Below are positions 46,033 to 55,568 of a stretch of DNA of 64,000 nucleotides, piece after piece. Under the pieces are notes generated by a model. It was given only the letters and a program-made list of their open reading frames with translations. It searched no databases and was not told where the DNA came from. Every line of letters begins with the position of its first letter. Positions within the stretch are counted from its first letter, which is position 1. Source of the stretch: Corynebacterium tuberculostearicum (GTDB taxonomy: Bacteria > Actinomycetota > Actinomycetes > Mycobacteriales > Mycobacteriaceae). The stretch spans positions 186,001 to 250,000 of the forward strand of contig NZ_CP065972.1 in assembly GCF_016127015.1 (NCBI RefSeq). The letters are read 5' to 3'. The position numbers and the translations under genes were made by a program.

Positions 46033-47286
46033 ATGAAAATCATCGATGAGCTCAGCCCGCGCAGCGCACACGAACACCGCATTCGCCGCCGTCCGCTGCC
46101 GTTGCAAACGGAGATTACCGCCCGCCGCCGCACCATCGTCATGGTGGCCATGGCCCTGGGCGCGTTTGCCATCGGCACGACGGAGTTCGTGTCTATGGGC
46201 CTGCTGCCGCTTATTGCAGATGATTTTGGCATTTCGGAAGAAAACGCCTCCACGCTCATCACCATCTATGCCATGGGCGTGGTGGTCGGCGCCCCGCTGA
46301 TTGCGGCTTTTACCGGCAAGCTGCCGCGCCGCCGCCTGATCTTGCTGCTCATCGGCTTCCTCGTGGTGGGTAACCTGCTATCGGTGCTCGCGCCGAATTA
46401 CGCCATCCTCATGGTCGCGCGCTTTATTGCGGGCATGCCCCACGGCGCTTATTTCTCCGTGGCAAACCTTTCTGCCGCATCCATGGCGCCCCCAGGCGGC
46501 CGCGGCAAGGCCATGGCTTATGTGGGCATGGGCCTGGCCATCGCCACGGTTATTGGTGTGCCGGCCGCCCAAGCCCTCGGCTCCGCGCTGGGCTGGCAGG
46601 CGGCCTACCTGGTGGTCGTGGCCTTGGGTATTGTCACCGCCATTGCGTTGTTTTTCCTGATGCCGCACATGACGGAGATGAAGCAGACCGATATCCGCAC
46701 CGAATTTGGTGCGTTCAAAAACAGCCAGGTGTGGTTCACCATCATCATGGGCGTGGTCGGCTTTGGCGGCATGTTCTCCGTCTATACCTATATTTCGTGG
46801 ACCATGACCGAGGTCGCCGGCATGGACCAGAGCCTCATCTGGGTGGTGCTCATGGCCTATGGCATCGGCATGACCATCGGCAATGCCTTTGGCGGCTGGC
46901 TGGCTGACCGCAACCTGGAGTTTGGCATTATCTTTGCCTTGGCCTGCCTCATCGTTATCCTGACGGCCTTCTACTTCCTCTCCGGCCATGCCATCCCCGC
47001 TACCTTGTGCTTTGGCTGCGTGGCGTTTATGGGCTCCACCTTGGTTCCTTCGCTGCAGCTGCGCTTGGTGCATGTGGCTGGCGACGCCCAGACTCTGGCC
47101 GCAGCCCTGAACCAGTCCGCGCTCAACATCGCGAATGCGGCCGGTGCGACCATTGGCGGCGCCGTCGTGGGTGCCGGCTTGGGCTACTCCGCCCCGGCGC
47201 TGGCCGGTGCGGCCCTGGCGGCTGCGGGTTGCCTGGTATGGGCTGCGACGATGTGGGATAAAAAGCGCCTTTCTCGCCGCGCCTAG
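46033..47286 (+). CDS. MFS drug/sugar efflux transporter (DHA1 type)
   Basis: 417 residues from ATG 46033, with 12 predicted helices. The family motifs are FAIGTTEFVSMGLLP in helix 1, the cytoplasmic loop-2 motif in GKLPRRRLILLLIG, and RFIAGMPHGAYFSVAN in helix 4. It resembles AraJ/CmlR-type exporters. A possible -10, TACCCT, is eight bases before the start. A near-palindrome GTGTGGGTGTACCCTCACAC at 46011-46030 overlaps it and may be an operator. The gene upstream of it on the other strand is icd. Confidence 0.85.
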   Translation: MKIIDELSPRSAHEHRIRRRPLPLQTEITARRRTIVMVAMALGAFAIGTTEFVSMGLLPLIADDFGISEENASTLITIYAMGVVVGAPLIAAFTGKLPRRRLILLLIGFLVVGNLLSVLAPNYAILMVARFIAGMPHGAYFSVANLSAASMAPPGGRGKAMAYVGMGLAIATVIGVPAAQALGSALGWQAAYLVVVALGIVTAIALFFLMPHMTEMKQTDIRTEFGAFKNSQVWFTIIMGVVGFGGMFSVYTYISWTMTEVAGMDQSLIWVVLMAYGIGMTIGNAFGGWLADRNLEFGIIFALACLIVILTAFYFLSGHAIPATLCFGCVAFMGSTLVPSLQLRLVHVAGDAQTLAAALNQSALNIANAAGATIGGAVVGAGLGYSAPALAGAALAAAGCLVWAATMWDKKRLSRRA

Positions 47287-47307
47287 GCATACCGATATGC
47301 TGTTGGC

Positions 47308-48225
47308 ATGACCCTTACCATCGCGAGCGTTAATGTCAATGGAATCCGCGCTGCGTGCAAGCAGCGCAATGAAAATAACCCCGGAATGAACGCCTGGCTG
47401 GAGGAGACCCCGGCCGATATCGTGCTCATGCAGGAGGTGCGCGCAACCCCGGAGCAAGCCGAAAAGGCCCTGGCCCCAGCCCTAGAGGCGGGCTGGCACT
47501 TAGCTCTTGCCGACGCCGCCGCAAAGGGCCGCGCCGGCGTCGGCATCCTGTCTCGCACCCCGCTTGCCGACGTCGAAGTGGGCTTCGGCTCCTTTACCGA
47601 CGCCGGCCGCTGGATTGCGGCTACCGCCCGCGATATCCGCGTCGCCTCCCTGTACCTGCCTTCCGGCGATACCGGTTCACCGAAGTTGGATGAAAAGTAC
47701 CGTTTCTTGGACGAGTTCCAGGAGGTGCTAGCGGAGAATGCGGCGCACACGAATTCTGATGGCAGCCCGGCCGAGATGGTCATCGGCGGCGACTGGAATA
47801 TCTGCCACCGCGCCCAGGACCTGAAAAATAATAAGGCCAACGAAAAGAAGGCTGGCCACCTGCCGGAGGAGCGCGCCTTCATGGATCACGTCTTTGGCGC
47901 GTTCCCGGATGACAAGCCGCAGGAGAAGAAGAACCTGGGGCAGTGGCAGGGCGTGGTCGAGTACGCCGGCGGCGAGCCGTGGTCCCCGGCCGCAGATCCG
48001 CAGTGGTTCGACGCCGCCCGCCGCCTGCACCCGGAAGAAGATGGTCCTTATACCTGGTGGACCTACCGCGGCCAGGCGTTTAATAACAATGCCGGGTGGC
48101 GCATCGATTACCAGGCGGCCACCCGCCCGATGCTGGAGCGCGCGCAGCGCACCTGGGTGGATAAGGCTCCTACCGTGGAGCAGCGCTGGTCCGACCATTC
48201 CCCACTGCTGGTGGAGTACCGCTGA
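47308..48225 (+). CDS. xth: Exodeoxyribonuclease III
   Basis: An AP endonuclease/3'-exonuclease of base-excision repair, 305 residues. It opens TIASVNVNGIRAACKQ, has the metal ligand Glu in VLMQEVRA, the GGDWNICHRAQDLKNNKAN active-site segment, and ends IDYQAATRPM...WSDHSPLLVEY with the catalytic Asp-His. The start is six bases after TATGCT (47296-47301), so probably leaderless. Two copies of the CTTGCCGACG motif lie close together at 47506 and 47563. It overlaps the next gene by one base. Confidence 0.93.
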   Translation: MTLTIASVNVNGIRAACKQRNENNPGMNAWLEETPADIVLMQEVRATPEQAEKALAPALEAGWHLALADAAAKGRAGVGILSRTPLADVEVGFGSFTDAGRWIAATARDIRVASLYLPSGDTGSPKLDEKYRFLDEFQEVLAENAAHTNSDGSPAEMVIGGDWNICHRAQDLKNNKANEKKAGHLPEERAFMDHVFGAFPDDKPQEKKNLGQWQGVVEYAGGEPWSPAADPQWFDAARRLHPEEDGPYTWWTYRGQAFNNNAGWRIDYQAATRPMLERAQRTWVDKAPTVEQRWSDHSPLLVEYR

Positions 48226-49208
48226 TGACGCCACTATTTAGCGTCCTGTATGTAGTTGGTATTACGGCCGAGTCCATGACCGCCGCCTTGTCCGCCGGCC
48301 GCCAAAAGCTCGATCTTTTTGGCGTCACCATGATTGCCTCCATGACGGCGCTGGGCGGCGGCACGGTGCGCGATATGATCCTCGATGACCCTCCCTTTAC
48401 CTGGGTTGAGCACCCCATCTATTTGGTGATCGTCATCGTGGCGGCTGTGGTGACGGTGGGCATGTCTTTCCTCATGCACTACTTCCGCCACCTCTTCCTC
48501 ATCCTGGACGCGCTGGGGCTTGCGGTCTTTTCGGTGCTCGGCACCCAAATCGCGGTCCACTTGGGCCACGGGTTCATTATTGCCTCGGTCTCCGCGGTGA
48601 TTTCCGGCGTCTTTGGCGGCGTGCTGCGTGACCTGCTTTCAGACCGCATCCCGTTGGTCTTTTCCGGTGAGTTCTACGCCGCAATCTCGGTGCTCGCCGC
48701 GGCGCTATTTATGGCGCTGTACCACAGTGGCTTGGCCGAGGAACCGACCGCGATTATCACCGCCGCAGTGTGCTTTATCGCCCGCTTGGCCGCGATTTAC
48801 TTCAAGAAGGGATTGCCCGTCTTTGAATATCGCGACGCCGAGCAGCAGATGGACCCGCGACTGCGCTTGTCCGCGCGCATCGTGCGCGATGGCGCCCGCA
48901 AGGCCAAGCGCAAGGCGGGTGCGGCCACGCGCTATGCCAGCCCGATCACGCGCCCGCTGACTCGGCCGCTAAGCCGCCCCTTGAGCCGGACGTTTAGGAA
49001 AAAGTCTCGAGCGTTTTCTACGGCGGCTGAAGGAACGGACTACAGCGATATGTCGAGCAACCGCATCGCGCGCCGGCCGAAGCGGCAGTCGATTACGCGG
49101 CCGAGCGGCCGGCACTCGCCAGGGGCGAGGGGAGTAGACGTGGAGCAGCAGTGGAGCTTTAATAAGGGGGACGTCGGCAAGCGCAAGGCACCCAAACACA
49201 AGCAGTAG
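48225..49208 (+). CDS. TRIC-like (UPF0126) channel with a long basic C-terminal tail
   Basis: The first 200 residues hold seven helices in two UPF0126 repeats, with the glycine-rich MTALGGGTVRDMILDD (about 40-55) and VISGVFGGVLRDLLSD (about 125-140) motifs of the trimeric intracellular cation channel family. Residues about 210-327 are unusual: highly basic, with repeated ITRPLTRPLSRPLSR and many Arg/Lys/Ser, predicted disordered and cytoplasmic. It is co-transcribed with xth (stop-start share one base). The role of the tail is unknown. Confidence 0.85.
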   Translation: MTPLFSVLYVVGITAESMTAALSAGRQKLDLFGVTMIASMTALGGGTVRDMILDDPPFTWVEHPIYLVIVIVAAVVTVGMSFLMHYFRHLFLILDALGLAVFSVLGTQIAVHLGHGFIIASVSAVISGVFGGVLRDLLSDRIPLVFSGEFYAAISVLAAALFMALYHSGLAEEPTAIITAAVCFIARLAAIYFKKGLPVFEYRDAEQQMDPRLRLSARIVRDGARKAKRKAGAATRYASPITRPLTRPLSRPLSRTFRKKSRAFSTAAEGTDYSDMSSNRIARRPKRQSITRPSGRHSPGARGVDVEQQWSFNKGDVGKRKAPKHKQ

Positions 49209-49259
49209 TGCTACTATGGGTAGGTCAAAAAATTCAGTAATCTGCAACGGAGAAAGTTC

Positions 49260-49451
49260 ATGGCTCGCGCAATTATTTCTTTCGTCCTCGGCGCTGTAAT
49301 CCTCGGCCTGAGCATCTGGTGGTGGACCGTTGTTGGTCCGTCCTTCGCTTTCCTCGGCCCCATCGTGCTCATGGGCGTGGGCGGCGCGCTGATGGTATCC
49401 GGTTGGGCCATCCTGATGGACGTAGTCAGCCCCACCTCCCGCAAGCTCTAA
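49260..49451 (+). CDS. Small membrane protein, 63 residues
   Basis: Two hydrophobic segments (about 4-24 and 30-53) joined by a short Pro-containing turn (VVGPSFAFLGP). It starts with MARAIISFVLGAV and ends PTSRKL. GGAG lies 7-10 bases upstream of the ATG, and a clear terminator follows. Its own unit, between the channel gene and trpS. Unrecognised; probably a two-helix hairpin in the plasma membrane. Confidence 0.75.
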   Translation: MARAIISFVLGAVILGLSIWWWTVVGPSFAFLGPIVLMGVGGALMVSGWAILMDVVSPTSRKL

Positions 49452-49465
49452 AAACCTTGCGCCGC

Positions 49466-49496
49466 ATCCCTTGCCCAATCGGGCAGGGGATTTTTT
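49466..49496 (+). terminator. Terminator after the 63-residue membrane protein gene
   Basis: An 11-base stem (ATCCCTTGCCC with GGGCAGGGGAT, one G-T pair) and a 4-base loop, followed by six T residues. Confidence 0.93.
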
Positions 49497-49568
49497 CGAT
49501 CCCTAGAATCCGCCAGGCGGCACCGGGGAAGGATGTGAACCGCGCGGCGAGGCTAGGGGGTAGGATAA

Positions 49569-50600
<1,032 letters not shown>

Positions 50601-50702
50601 CACGCGGCCGCTTCCCCCGTACCCCACCCCACAAAGGGACAAGTGGGCATCTGCCAGTTACTCTAGGTGAGATAAAAACTGTGCGAGCAAGAAGGGAAGC
50701 AC

Positions 50703-51782
50703 GTGCCTACCACCACGCAATCCTCCTCGAAGAAGACGGACCACTACGGCATCGAACGCGCCAATGCCGACGATCCCGGTGCGGTAGATAAGATTCGCTC
50801 CAAGTCCGGATTCGTTGACCACCTCATGCGCATGAACGAGCGCTACGGTGCCGAAGGCGGCAACCAGTTTGCCGCCGGCATCACCTATTATTCGGTGCTT
50901 TCCATCTTCCCGCTTGCCATGCTGATCGTGGCCACCGTCGCCGCCGTCTTGGCTAACCGCGAGGACCTGCTCAATGATCTGCAGTCCCATATCACCAGTT
51001 CTATCGATGGCGATATGGGAGATACGGTCAATGAGATCTTGGATACCGCCATTGACCAACGCGGCGCCATGTTCGGCATCGGTGGTTTGACCACCCTGTG
51101 GTCCGGCCTAGGCTGGATGAATAACCTGCGCATCGGCATCTCGGCCATGTGGGGCATCGACGCCAACGAGGGCGGTTCCTTCCTGAAGAAGAAGTTGTCT
51201 GACCTGGTGGGCCTCATTGGCCTTATCGTGGCATTCCTCATCGCCTTTGGCGTGACCGCTGCCGGGTCCTCCGGCCTTACCCAGAAGATCTTTGAGCGCG
51301 TAGGAATCGAGTCCTTCCCAGGCATGGACTTGGTGATTTTCTTTGTCGGCTTGACAGTGGGCCTTCTGGCCAACTTCATTGTCATGTGGTGGCTGATTAT
51401 GATTCTGCCGCGCACCAGGGTGCCGAAGAAATCCGGCCTGATCGGCGCGGCCATTGGTGCGGTGGCTTTTGAGCTGCTCAAGCAGCTGTCCACACTCATT
51501 ATGTCCTCTGCTACCGGCAGCCCTGCCGGCGCGGTCTTCGGCCCAGTCATCGTGCTCATGGTGGTCATGTATCTGATTTGGCGCGTGGTGCTGTACGTCT
51601 CCGCGTGGACCGCCACCACCGCCGAGTCCCTGAAGTACGCTCACCCGCCGGTCCCAGAGCCGGCCGTTATTCGCGTCCGCAACGAGGTCAAGGAAGGCGC
51701 GCCTGCAGGTGCGACCTTCGGCGTTGGCGCCGCTGTAGGCGCCGCGGCCGTGGGCGCATGGAGCCTGTTGCGCCGTAAATAA
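50703..51782 (+). CDS. YihY/BrkB-family membrane protein
   Basis: 359 residues with six helices. The BrkB/YihY signature region begins at NQFAAGITYYSVLSIFPLAMLIVATVAAVL (about 60-90). GIGGLTTLWSGLGWMNNLRIGISAMWGID and GAVFGPVIVLMVVMYLIWRVVLYVSAW follow, with a Gly/Ala-rich C-terminus. Soluble acidic residues precede the first helix. GAAGGGAAGC lies upstream of its GTG start (50703). The family's substrate is unknown. Confidence 0.88.
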   Translation: MPTTTQSSSKKTDHYGIERANADDPGAVDKIRSKSGFVDHLMRMNERYGAEGGNQFAAGITYYSVLSIFPLAMLIVATVAAVLANREDLLNDLQSHITSSIDGDMGDTVNEILDTAIDQRGAMFGIGGLTTLWSGLGWMNNLRIGISAMWGIDANEGGSFLKKKLSDLVGLIGLIVAFLIAFGVTAAGSSGLTQKIFERVGIESFPGMDLVIFFVGLTVGLLANFIVMWWLIMILPRTRVPKKSGLIGAAIGAVAFELLKQLSTLIMSSATGSPAGAVFGPVIVLMVVMYLIWRVVLYVSAWTATTAESLKYAHPPVPEPAVIRVRNEVKEGAPAGATFGVGAAVGAAAVGAWSLLRRK

Positions 51783-51838
51783 AATCTCCTCCTTAGGGGT
51801 GAGGACGCCGCTGCCGTTGGGCTTTAAGATGGAGCATT

Positions 51839-52771
51839 ATGAACGCCAATGACATCGCACCGAATCTTTATGAGGAATGGGGACTAGATCGCCGCGATGG
51901 CGAGCACGAGCTTCTAGTTTTGCTGGAGTCCAAGGATGTGCTGCTGCAGCAGCAAGGCCACGACATTGAAGATCCGCGGCGCGCGCAGCTGCGCATCGCT
52001 GCCAGTGTCTTGGGCTCTGCTGCAAAGCGGGCCGAATACGATAAGGCGTGTGCGGCGGGAGTGCGCCCCACCTGGGGAGACCTCGGGCAGCTGGGCGCGG
52101 TAGGGCAGTGGAACCCGCGGACACAGCAGGCCCAGCAGCAAGCTCAGTCCTTCCAGCCCGGTCAGGCGGCAGGGCCAGGGCGCCACGCTCAGCAGGAACC
52201 ACGATTTGCGCAGACCGCGAGCCCCTATGGGTCGCCGTATGCGCGCAATCCCTTTGCCCCGCAGCACAATCCATTCCCGCCGGCAACGGCGAACGCGGCT
52301 GTACCCGCGCCGTTGGTACAACAACCAGCGGCCGAAATTAGCCAGCGCGCCGGTCAAGATGCGCGCATCGGCATGGCCATTTTGGACCTCATCTTCTTTT
52401 CGCTCATTAGCGGCAGCTTCGGCGGCGCGCTGCTGTCCGGCGGTGTGGATCAGCTTTCGACGTTCATTGGCGGCGCCATCATCTTGCTGCTCTACACCTT
52501 GGGCACTGAGTGTTGGCTCGGCGCCAGCCCGGCCAAGCTGCTCATGGGCTACACGGTGCGCGATGTTGACACCAAAGAGCGGCTCTCCCTCACCCAGTCC
52601 GCTAAGCGCCAGTGGTGGCGCCTAGTCAATATCGTGCCGGGCCCCGGTACGTTCGCCAGCTGGGTAGGCGCCGGCGTGCATACCTTCACCATTTCGGAGA
52701 AGAATAACCGCCGCGGCTCCCACGATGAGTGGGCTAACGCCGAAGTAGTGAAAAGGCACCCACGCAAATAG
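51839..52771 (+). CDS. RDD-family membrane protein with a degenerate J-domain-like N-terminus
   Basis: 310 residues in three parts. Residues 1-75 are helical and end RIAASVLGSAAKRAEYDKACAAG, like the last helices of a DnaJ domain but with no HPD motif. A Gln/Pro/Ala-rich linker (about 90-165) is next, then a C-terminal RDD domain (about 170-300) with AGQDARIGMAILDLIFFSL, TECWLGASPAKLLMGYTVRDVD and RQWWRLVNIVPGPGTFASW. The start is eight bases after TAAGAT (51825-51830). It overlaps the convergent carboxypeptidase gene by 38 bases. Confidence 0.8.
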   Translation: MNANDIAPNLYEEWGLDRRDGEHELLVLLESKDVLLQQQGHDIEDPRRAQLRIAASVLGSAAKRAEYDKACAAGVRPTWGDLGQLGAVGQWNPRTQQAQQQAQSFQPGQAAGPGRHAQQEPRFAQTASPYGSPYARNPFAPQHNPFPPATANAAVPAPLVQQPAAEISQRAGQDARIGMAILDLIFFSLISGSFGGALLSGGVDQLSTFIGGAIILLLYTLGTECWLGASPAKLLMGYTVRDVDTKERLSLTQSAKRQWWRLVNIVPGPGTFASWVGAGVHTFTISEKNNRRGSHDEWANAEVVKRHPRK

Positions 52772-53939
52772 CCAGCAACACTACGGCGCCGGCGATAACC
52801 CAGCCGAGCCAGCCCTGCACTCCGGCCAAGGAGGAGTTCGCGGATTGCGCCTGGGTATCGGGGGCCGGGGTGGCTGCAGGGGACGCAGGGGAGTCGGCGT
52901 CGGAATGGGCGTCGGCAAGCAACTGCCCTACGCCGTCACCAGGGGAAACCTTATAGGCCTCGTGCAGCAGCTTTTGGGCCTGTTCCCACGCGCGCGGGCC
53001 GTGCTCCACGGTGGTATCGAGCAGCACGGCTTGCAGACGCCGGCCATGGCGGTCAAGCGCGCCGACGAAGGTATGGTGCGCGTCATCGGTAAAGCCCGTC
53101 TTGCCACCAATACCGTCCGGATCATTGAGGAAGAGCCCGTTATCGTTGCCTAATTGGTAACCGTCAAGGTCGCCCCAGCCGGGAAAATCCACAGACTCCG
53201 TATCCACAATGCGCGCGAAGGTCAGGTTATGGAAAGCCGCGCGGTAAATGCGGGAAATATCCTCGGCCGAGGTAGACATGCCCGGGGCATCGAGCCCGGA
53301 GTAGCTGGCCGCATAAGTGGAATTCGTGCCGATCTCGGCCGCCTTCTCATTGACCTTGCGCAGCGTGGCCTCGTCGCCGCCCAATTCCTGTGCCAGGGCG
53401 TGCGCGGCATCGTTGCCAGAGGCCATGAGCAGGCCCTGCAAAAGCTGTTCCACCGTGTACGTGCCGCCTGGGCCGATGCCTACCGCCGAGCCATCAATCT
53501 GAGCCGATTCTTCGCCCACCTCGACCTTCTGGTGCAGATCCAGTTCGTCGATAACCACCAGCGCCAGCAGCGCCTTGATGATGGAGGCCGGCCGGTAGCG
53601 GCCGTTAGGGTCCTTCATCGCGATGATTTCGCCGGAATCGATATCGGAGACCATCCACGCCGCGGCCACCACATCCTTATCCACCTTGAACCCTTCGGGC
53701 AGGGTGGTGCCACAGGCCTCATCGCTCTCCACCGGCGGCAGCGGGGTGGGTGAGGCCTGCCCAGGAGCGAGGCGCTCCGAGGTGGTGGTGGCCTTTTCCG
53801 GGCGCTCGGCGTGCGGGCATTTATCGGTATTCGGTGCGGCGGTACGCGTAGTGGTTGGAGCGGTCGGCGTTTCCGCCAGTGCTAGCGGCGGGCCGCTCGC
53901 CAGCAGGGCGGCGAGAGAACAAGCGAGAATTCTTTTCAT
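52734..53939 (-). CDS. D-alanyl-D-alanine carboxypeptidase (PBP5-type)
   Basis: Trims pentapeptides in peptidoglycan. From ATG 53939 it has 401 residues: a signal peptide (MKRILACSLAALLASGPPLALAE), a Thr/Pro linker, the peptidase S11 domain with SxxK in PASIIK, SGN in LLMASGNDAA and KTG in IGGKTGFTDDAH, then a linker and a C-terminal membrane helix (GWLGWVIAGAVVLLAICVGA) ending in LLRR. So it is anchored by its C-terminus. The frame is open further upstream, but that portion is a shadow of the gene on the other strand. A TAAGAT -10 lies ten bases upstream. Confidence 0.92.
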   Translation of the reverse strand: MKRILACSLAALLASGPPLALAETPTAPTTTRTAAPNTDKCPHAERPEKATTTSERLAPGQASPTPLPPVESDEACGTTLPEGFKVDKDVVAAAWMVSDIDSGEIIAMKDPNGRYRPASIIKALLALVVIDELDLHQKVEVGEESAQIDGSAVGIGPGGTYTVEQLLQGLLMASGNDAAHALAQELGGDEATLRKVNEKAAEIGTNSTYAASYSGLDAPGMSTSAEDISRIYRAAFHNLTFARIVDTESVDFPGWGDLDGYQLGNDNGLFLNDPDGIGGKTGFTDDAHHTFVGALDRHGRRLQAVLLDTTVEHGPRAWEQAQKLLHEAYKVSPGDGVGQLLADAHSDADSPASPAATPAPDTQAQSANSSLAGVQGWLGWVIAGAVVLLAICVGAFSLLRR

Positions 53940-53965
53940 GACATGACACATCTTAGGCCCGTGCC

Positions 53966-53978
53966 TACGATGGGACGC
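53966..53978 (+). promoter_or_regulatory. Leaderless promoter of the adenosine-deaminase-like gene
   Basis: TACGAT (53966-53971) is exactly seven bases before ATG 53979. The divergent carboxypeptidase -10 TAAGAT lies at 53955-53950, only ten bases away. Confidence 0.6.
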
Positions 53979-54869
53979 ATGCATGACGCGCCTTTGATTA
54001 GCCCTGAAAACAAGGACTCCGCCGCCGACGTGGTGGCCGAGCTTCCTAAGGTCTCCCTCTTTGAGACCATTACCTCCACGGCCGCTACGCCGGAGGAGCT
54101 TACCGCGACCATCCGTGAGCGCTACGAGGCCTTGGTCGCAGACGGCGTGGTTTACGCGGAATTGCACCTGGATCCAGCAGCGATTGGCTTAGACGCTGCC
54201 ACGGTCGTCGAAGCCGCCGCAGCCGCCCGCATTCCTTCCCTTGACGCCCGCATCGTCCTCGCTGGTATTGCTCCCGAGACCGCTGTTTCCGATGACGCCT
54301 CAGTGGTGGGTTATAGCCTGCCGCAGGACCAAGCGAGCGCGGCCGCAGATTTCCGCGCGAATTTCCTGCCCACCCAGATCCTGGTAGGAGAGGACTTCAC
54401 AGAAGTAGAACGTGCCACCCAGGAGGGCGTGAATCGCCTCATCCACCCAATCAATATGATCGATGATTTCACTGCAAATATCGATGGCATCCTGCCGGGC
54501 AAGGCCTCTGGATACATCCGCGATCGCCACATCCCACTTGTCTTTACTCCACTTGAGGAAGCCGAAGACCTCAATGACCATCCGCTGCCGCTGCTGCAGC
54601 AGCTGGGCTTTACCTGCGCCATTTCCTCGGGTAAGACCACTCTGACAAACCAGTTCCTTGCTCTAAGTGAAACCTTTGGTTATGGCCTCGAGGAGTTTTT
54701 CGATCTCACCGTCAAGGCGGTAGAAAATTCCTTTGCTGACCAGGAATCACGGCAGCATCTGCTAGAAACGGTTATCCTGCCAGCATACGAGGAACTATCG
54801 GACCCCGAGCTTGCTGGCCCGGACACGGAGGAATCCCTCGCTGATGCGGCAGACGCCGCTGAAGAATAG
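53979..54869 (+). CDS. Adenosine-deaminase-like protein lacking catalytic residues
   Basis: 296 residues. The fold-level match to adenosine deaminase is seen in VVYAELHLDP, in RLIHPINMIDDF (like RIGHG), and in the C-terminal RHIPLVFTPLEEAEDLNDHPLPLLQQLGFTCAISSGKTTLTNQFLALSETFGYGLEEF. The zinc-binding HxH near the N-terminus, which should follow LPK (here LPKVSLFETI), is gone, and the metal Asp pair (TDDP) is replaced by SSGKT. It is therefore likely catalytically dead. The start is leaderless. The next gene follows after 21 bases. Confidence 0.7.
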   Translation: MHDAPLISPENKDSAADVVAELPKVSLFETITSTAATPEELTATIRERYEALVADGVVYAELHLDPAAIGLDAATVVEAAAAARIPSLDARIVLAGIAPETAVSDDASVVGYSLPQDQASAAADFRANFLPTQILVGEDFTEVERATQEGVNRLIHPINMIDDFTANIDGILPGKASGYIRDRHIPLVFTPLEEAEDLNDHPLPLLQQLGFTCAISSGKTTLTNQFLALSETFGYGLEEFFDLTVKAVENSFADQESRQHLLETVILPAYEELSDPELAGPDTEESLADAADAAEE

Positions 54870-54890
54870 AAACGATTAAAGGAGAATTAC

Positions 54891-55568
54891 ATGCCTTCCG
54901 TACTTTTTGTTGTTACCGCCGCTGAGGAATGGACACTGGCCGATGGCACTAAGCGCCCGACCGGTTATTGGGCCGAGGAGCTTATTGCACCGCACCGCGT
55001 CTTACAGGGCGCAGGCTGGGATATCCACTTCGCCACCCCCGGAGCAAAGGCTCCTGTGGTAGATGAGTACAGCCTTGAGGTACTGCCCGATAACGTGCGC
55101 ATGGCGCAGGAAAATTACTTGGCAGAGTTGGGCGTAGCACTAGAGAACCCGATGAACTTGGCTGAGGTCGATGAAGCGGATTATGACCTCATCTTCTACC
55201 CGGGAGGCCACGGCCCGATGGAGGATCTTGCCTACGATCAGGATTCTGCAAAGCTTATTCAGGCGCGCATGGATTCCGGCCGCGCGCTCGGCCTCGTTTG
55301 CCACGCTCCGGCCGCGCTATTGGCCTTGGATAACGAGAATTGGCCGTTCAAGGGCTACAAGATGACCGCCTTTAGCAATGCAGAGGAAGGCGAGGAGATG
55401 GTTGCCGCCGCTAAGTGGGCGCTGGAGACCCGCCTGCGTGAGCTCGGCGCGGATTACCAGGAGACCGATCCGATGTCCCCGAACGTCATCGTGGACCGCA
55501 ACCTGTACACCGGCCAGAACCCGGCTTCCTCTGAGCCGCTGGCACAGCGGATTCTGCGCGATTTCTAA
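54891..55568 (+). CDS. DJ-1/PfpI-family protein (Hsp31/glyoxalase III-like)
   Basis: 225 residues of class-I amidotransferase-like fold. The nucleophile-elbow Cys is in GLVCHAPAALLAL (near residue 130), preceded by the Glu-containing region and YDLIFYPGGHGPMEDL. GYWAEELIAPHRVLQGAGW at the N-terminus is typical of Hsp31-type chaperone/glyoxalase III proteins, which detoxify methylglyoxal. AAAGGAGAA precedes ATG. It sits directly before an esterase gene with no gap. Confidence 0.88.
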   Translation: MPSVLFVVTAAEEWTLADGTKRPTGYWAEELIAPHRVLQGAGWDIHFATPGAKAPVVDEYSLEVLPDNVRMAQENYLAELGVALENPMNLAEVDEADYDLIFYPGGHGPMEDLAYDQDSAKLIQARMDSGRALGLVCHAPAALLALDNENWPFKGYKMTAFSNAEEGEEMVAAAKWALETRLRELGADYQETDPMSPNVIVDRNLYTGQNPASSEPLAQRILRDF

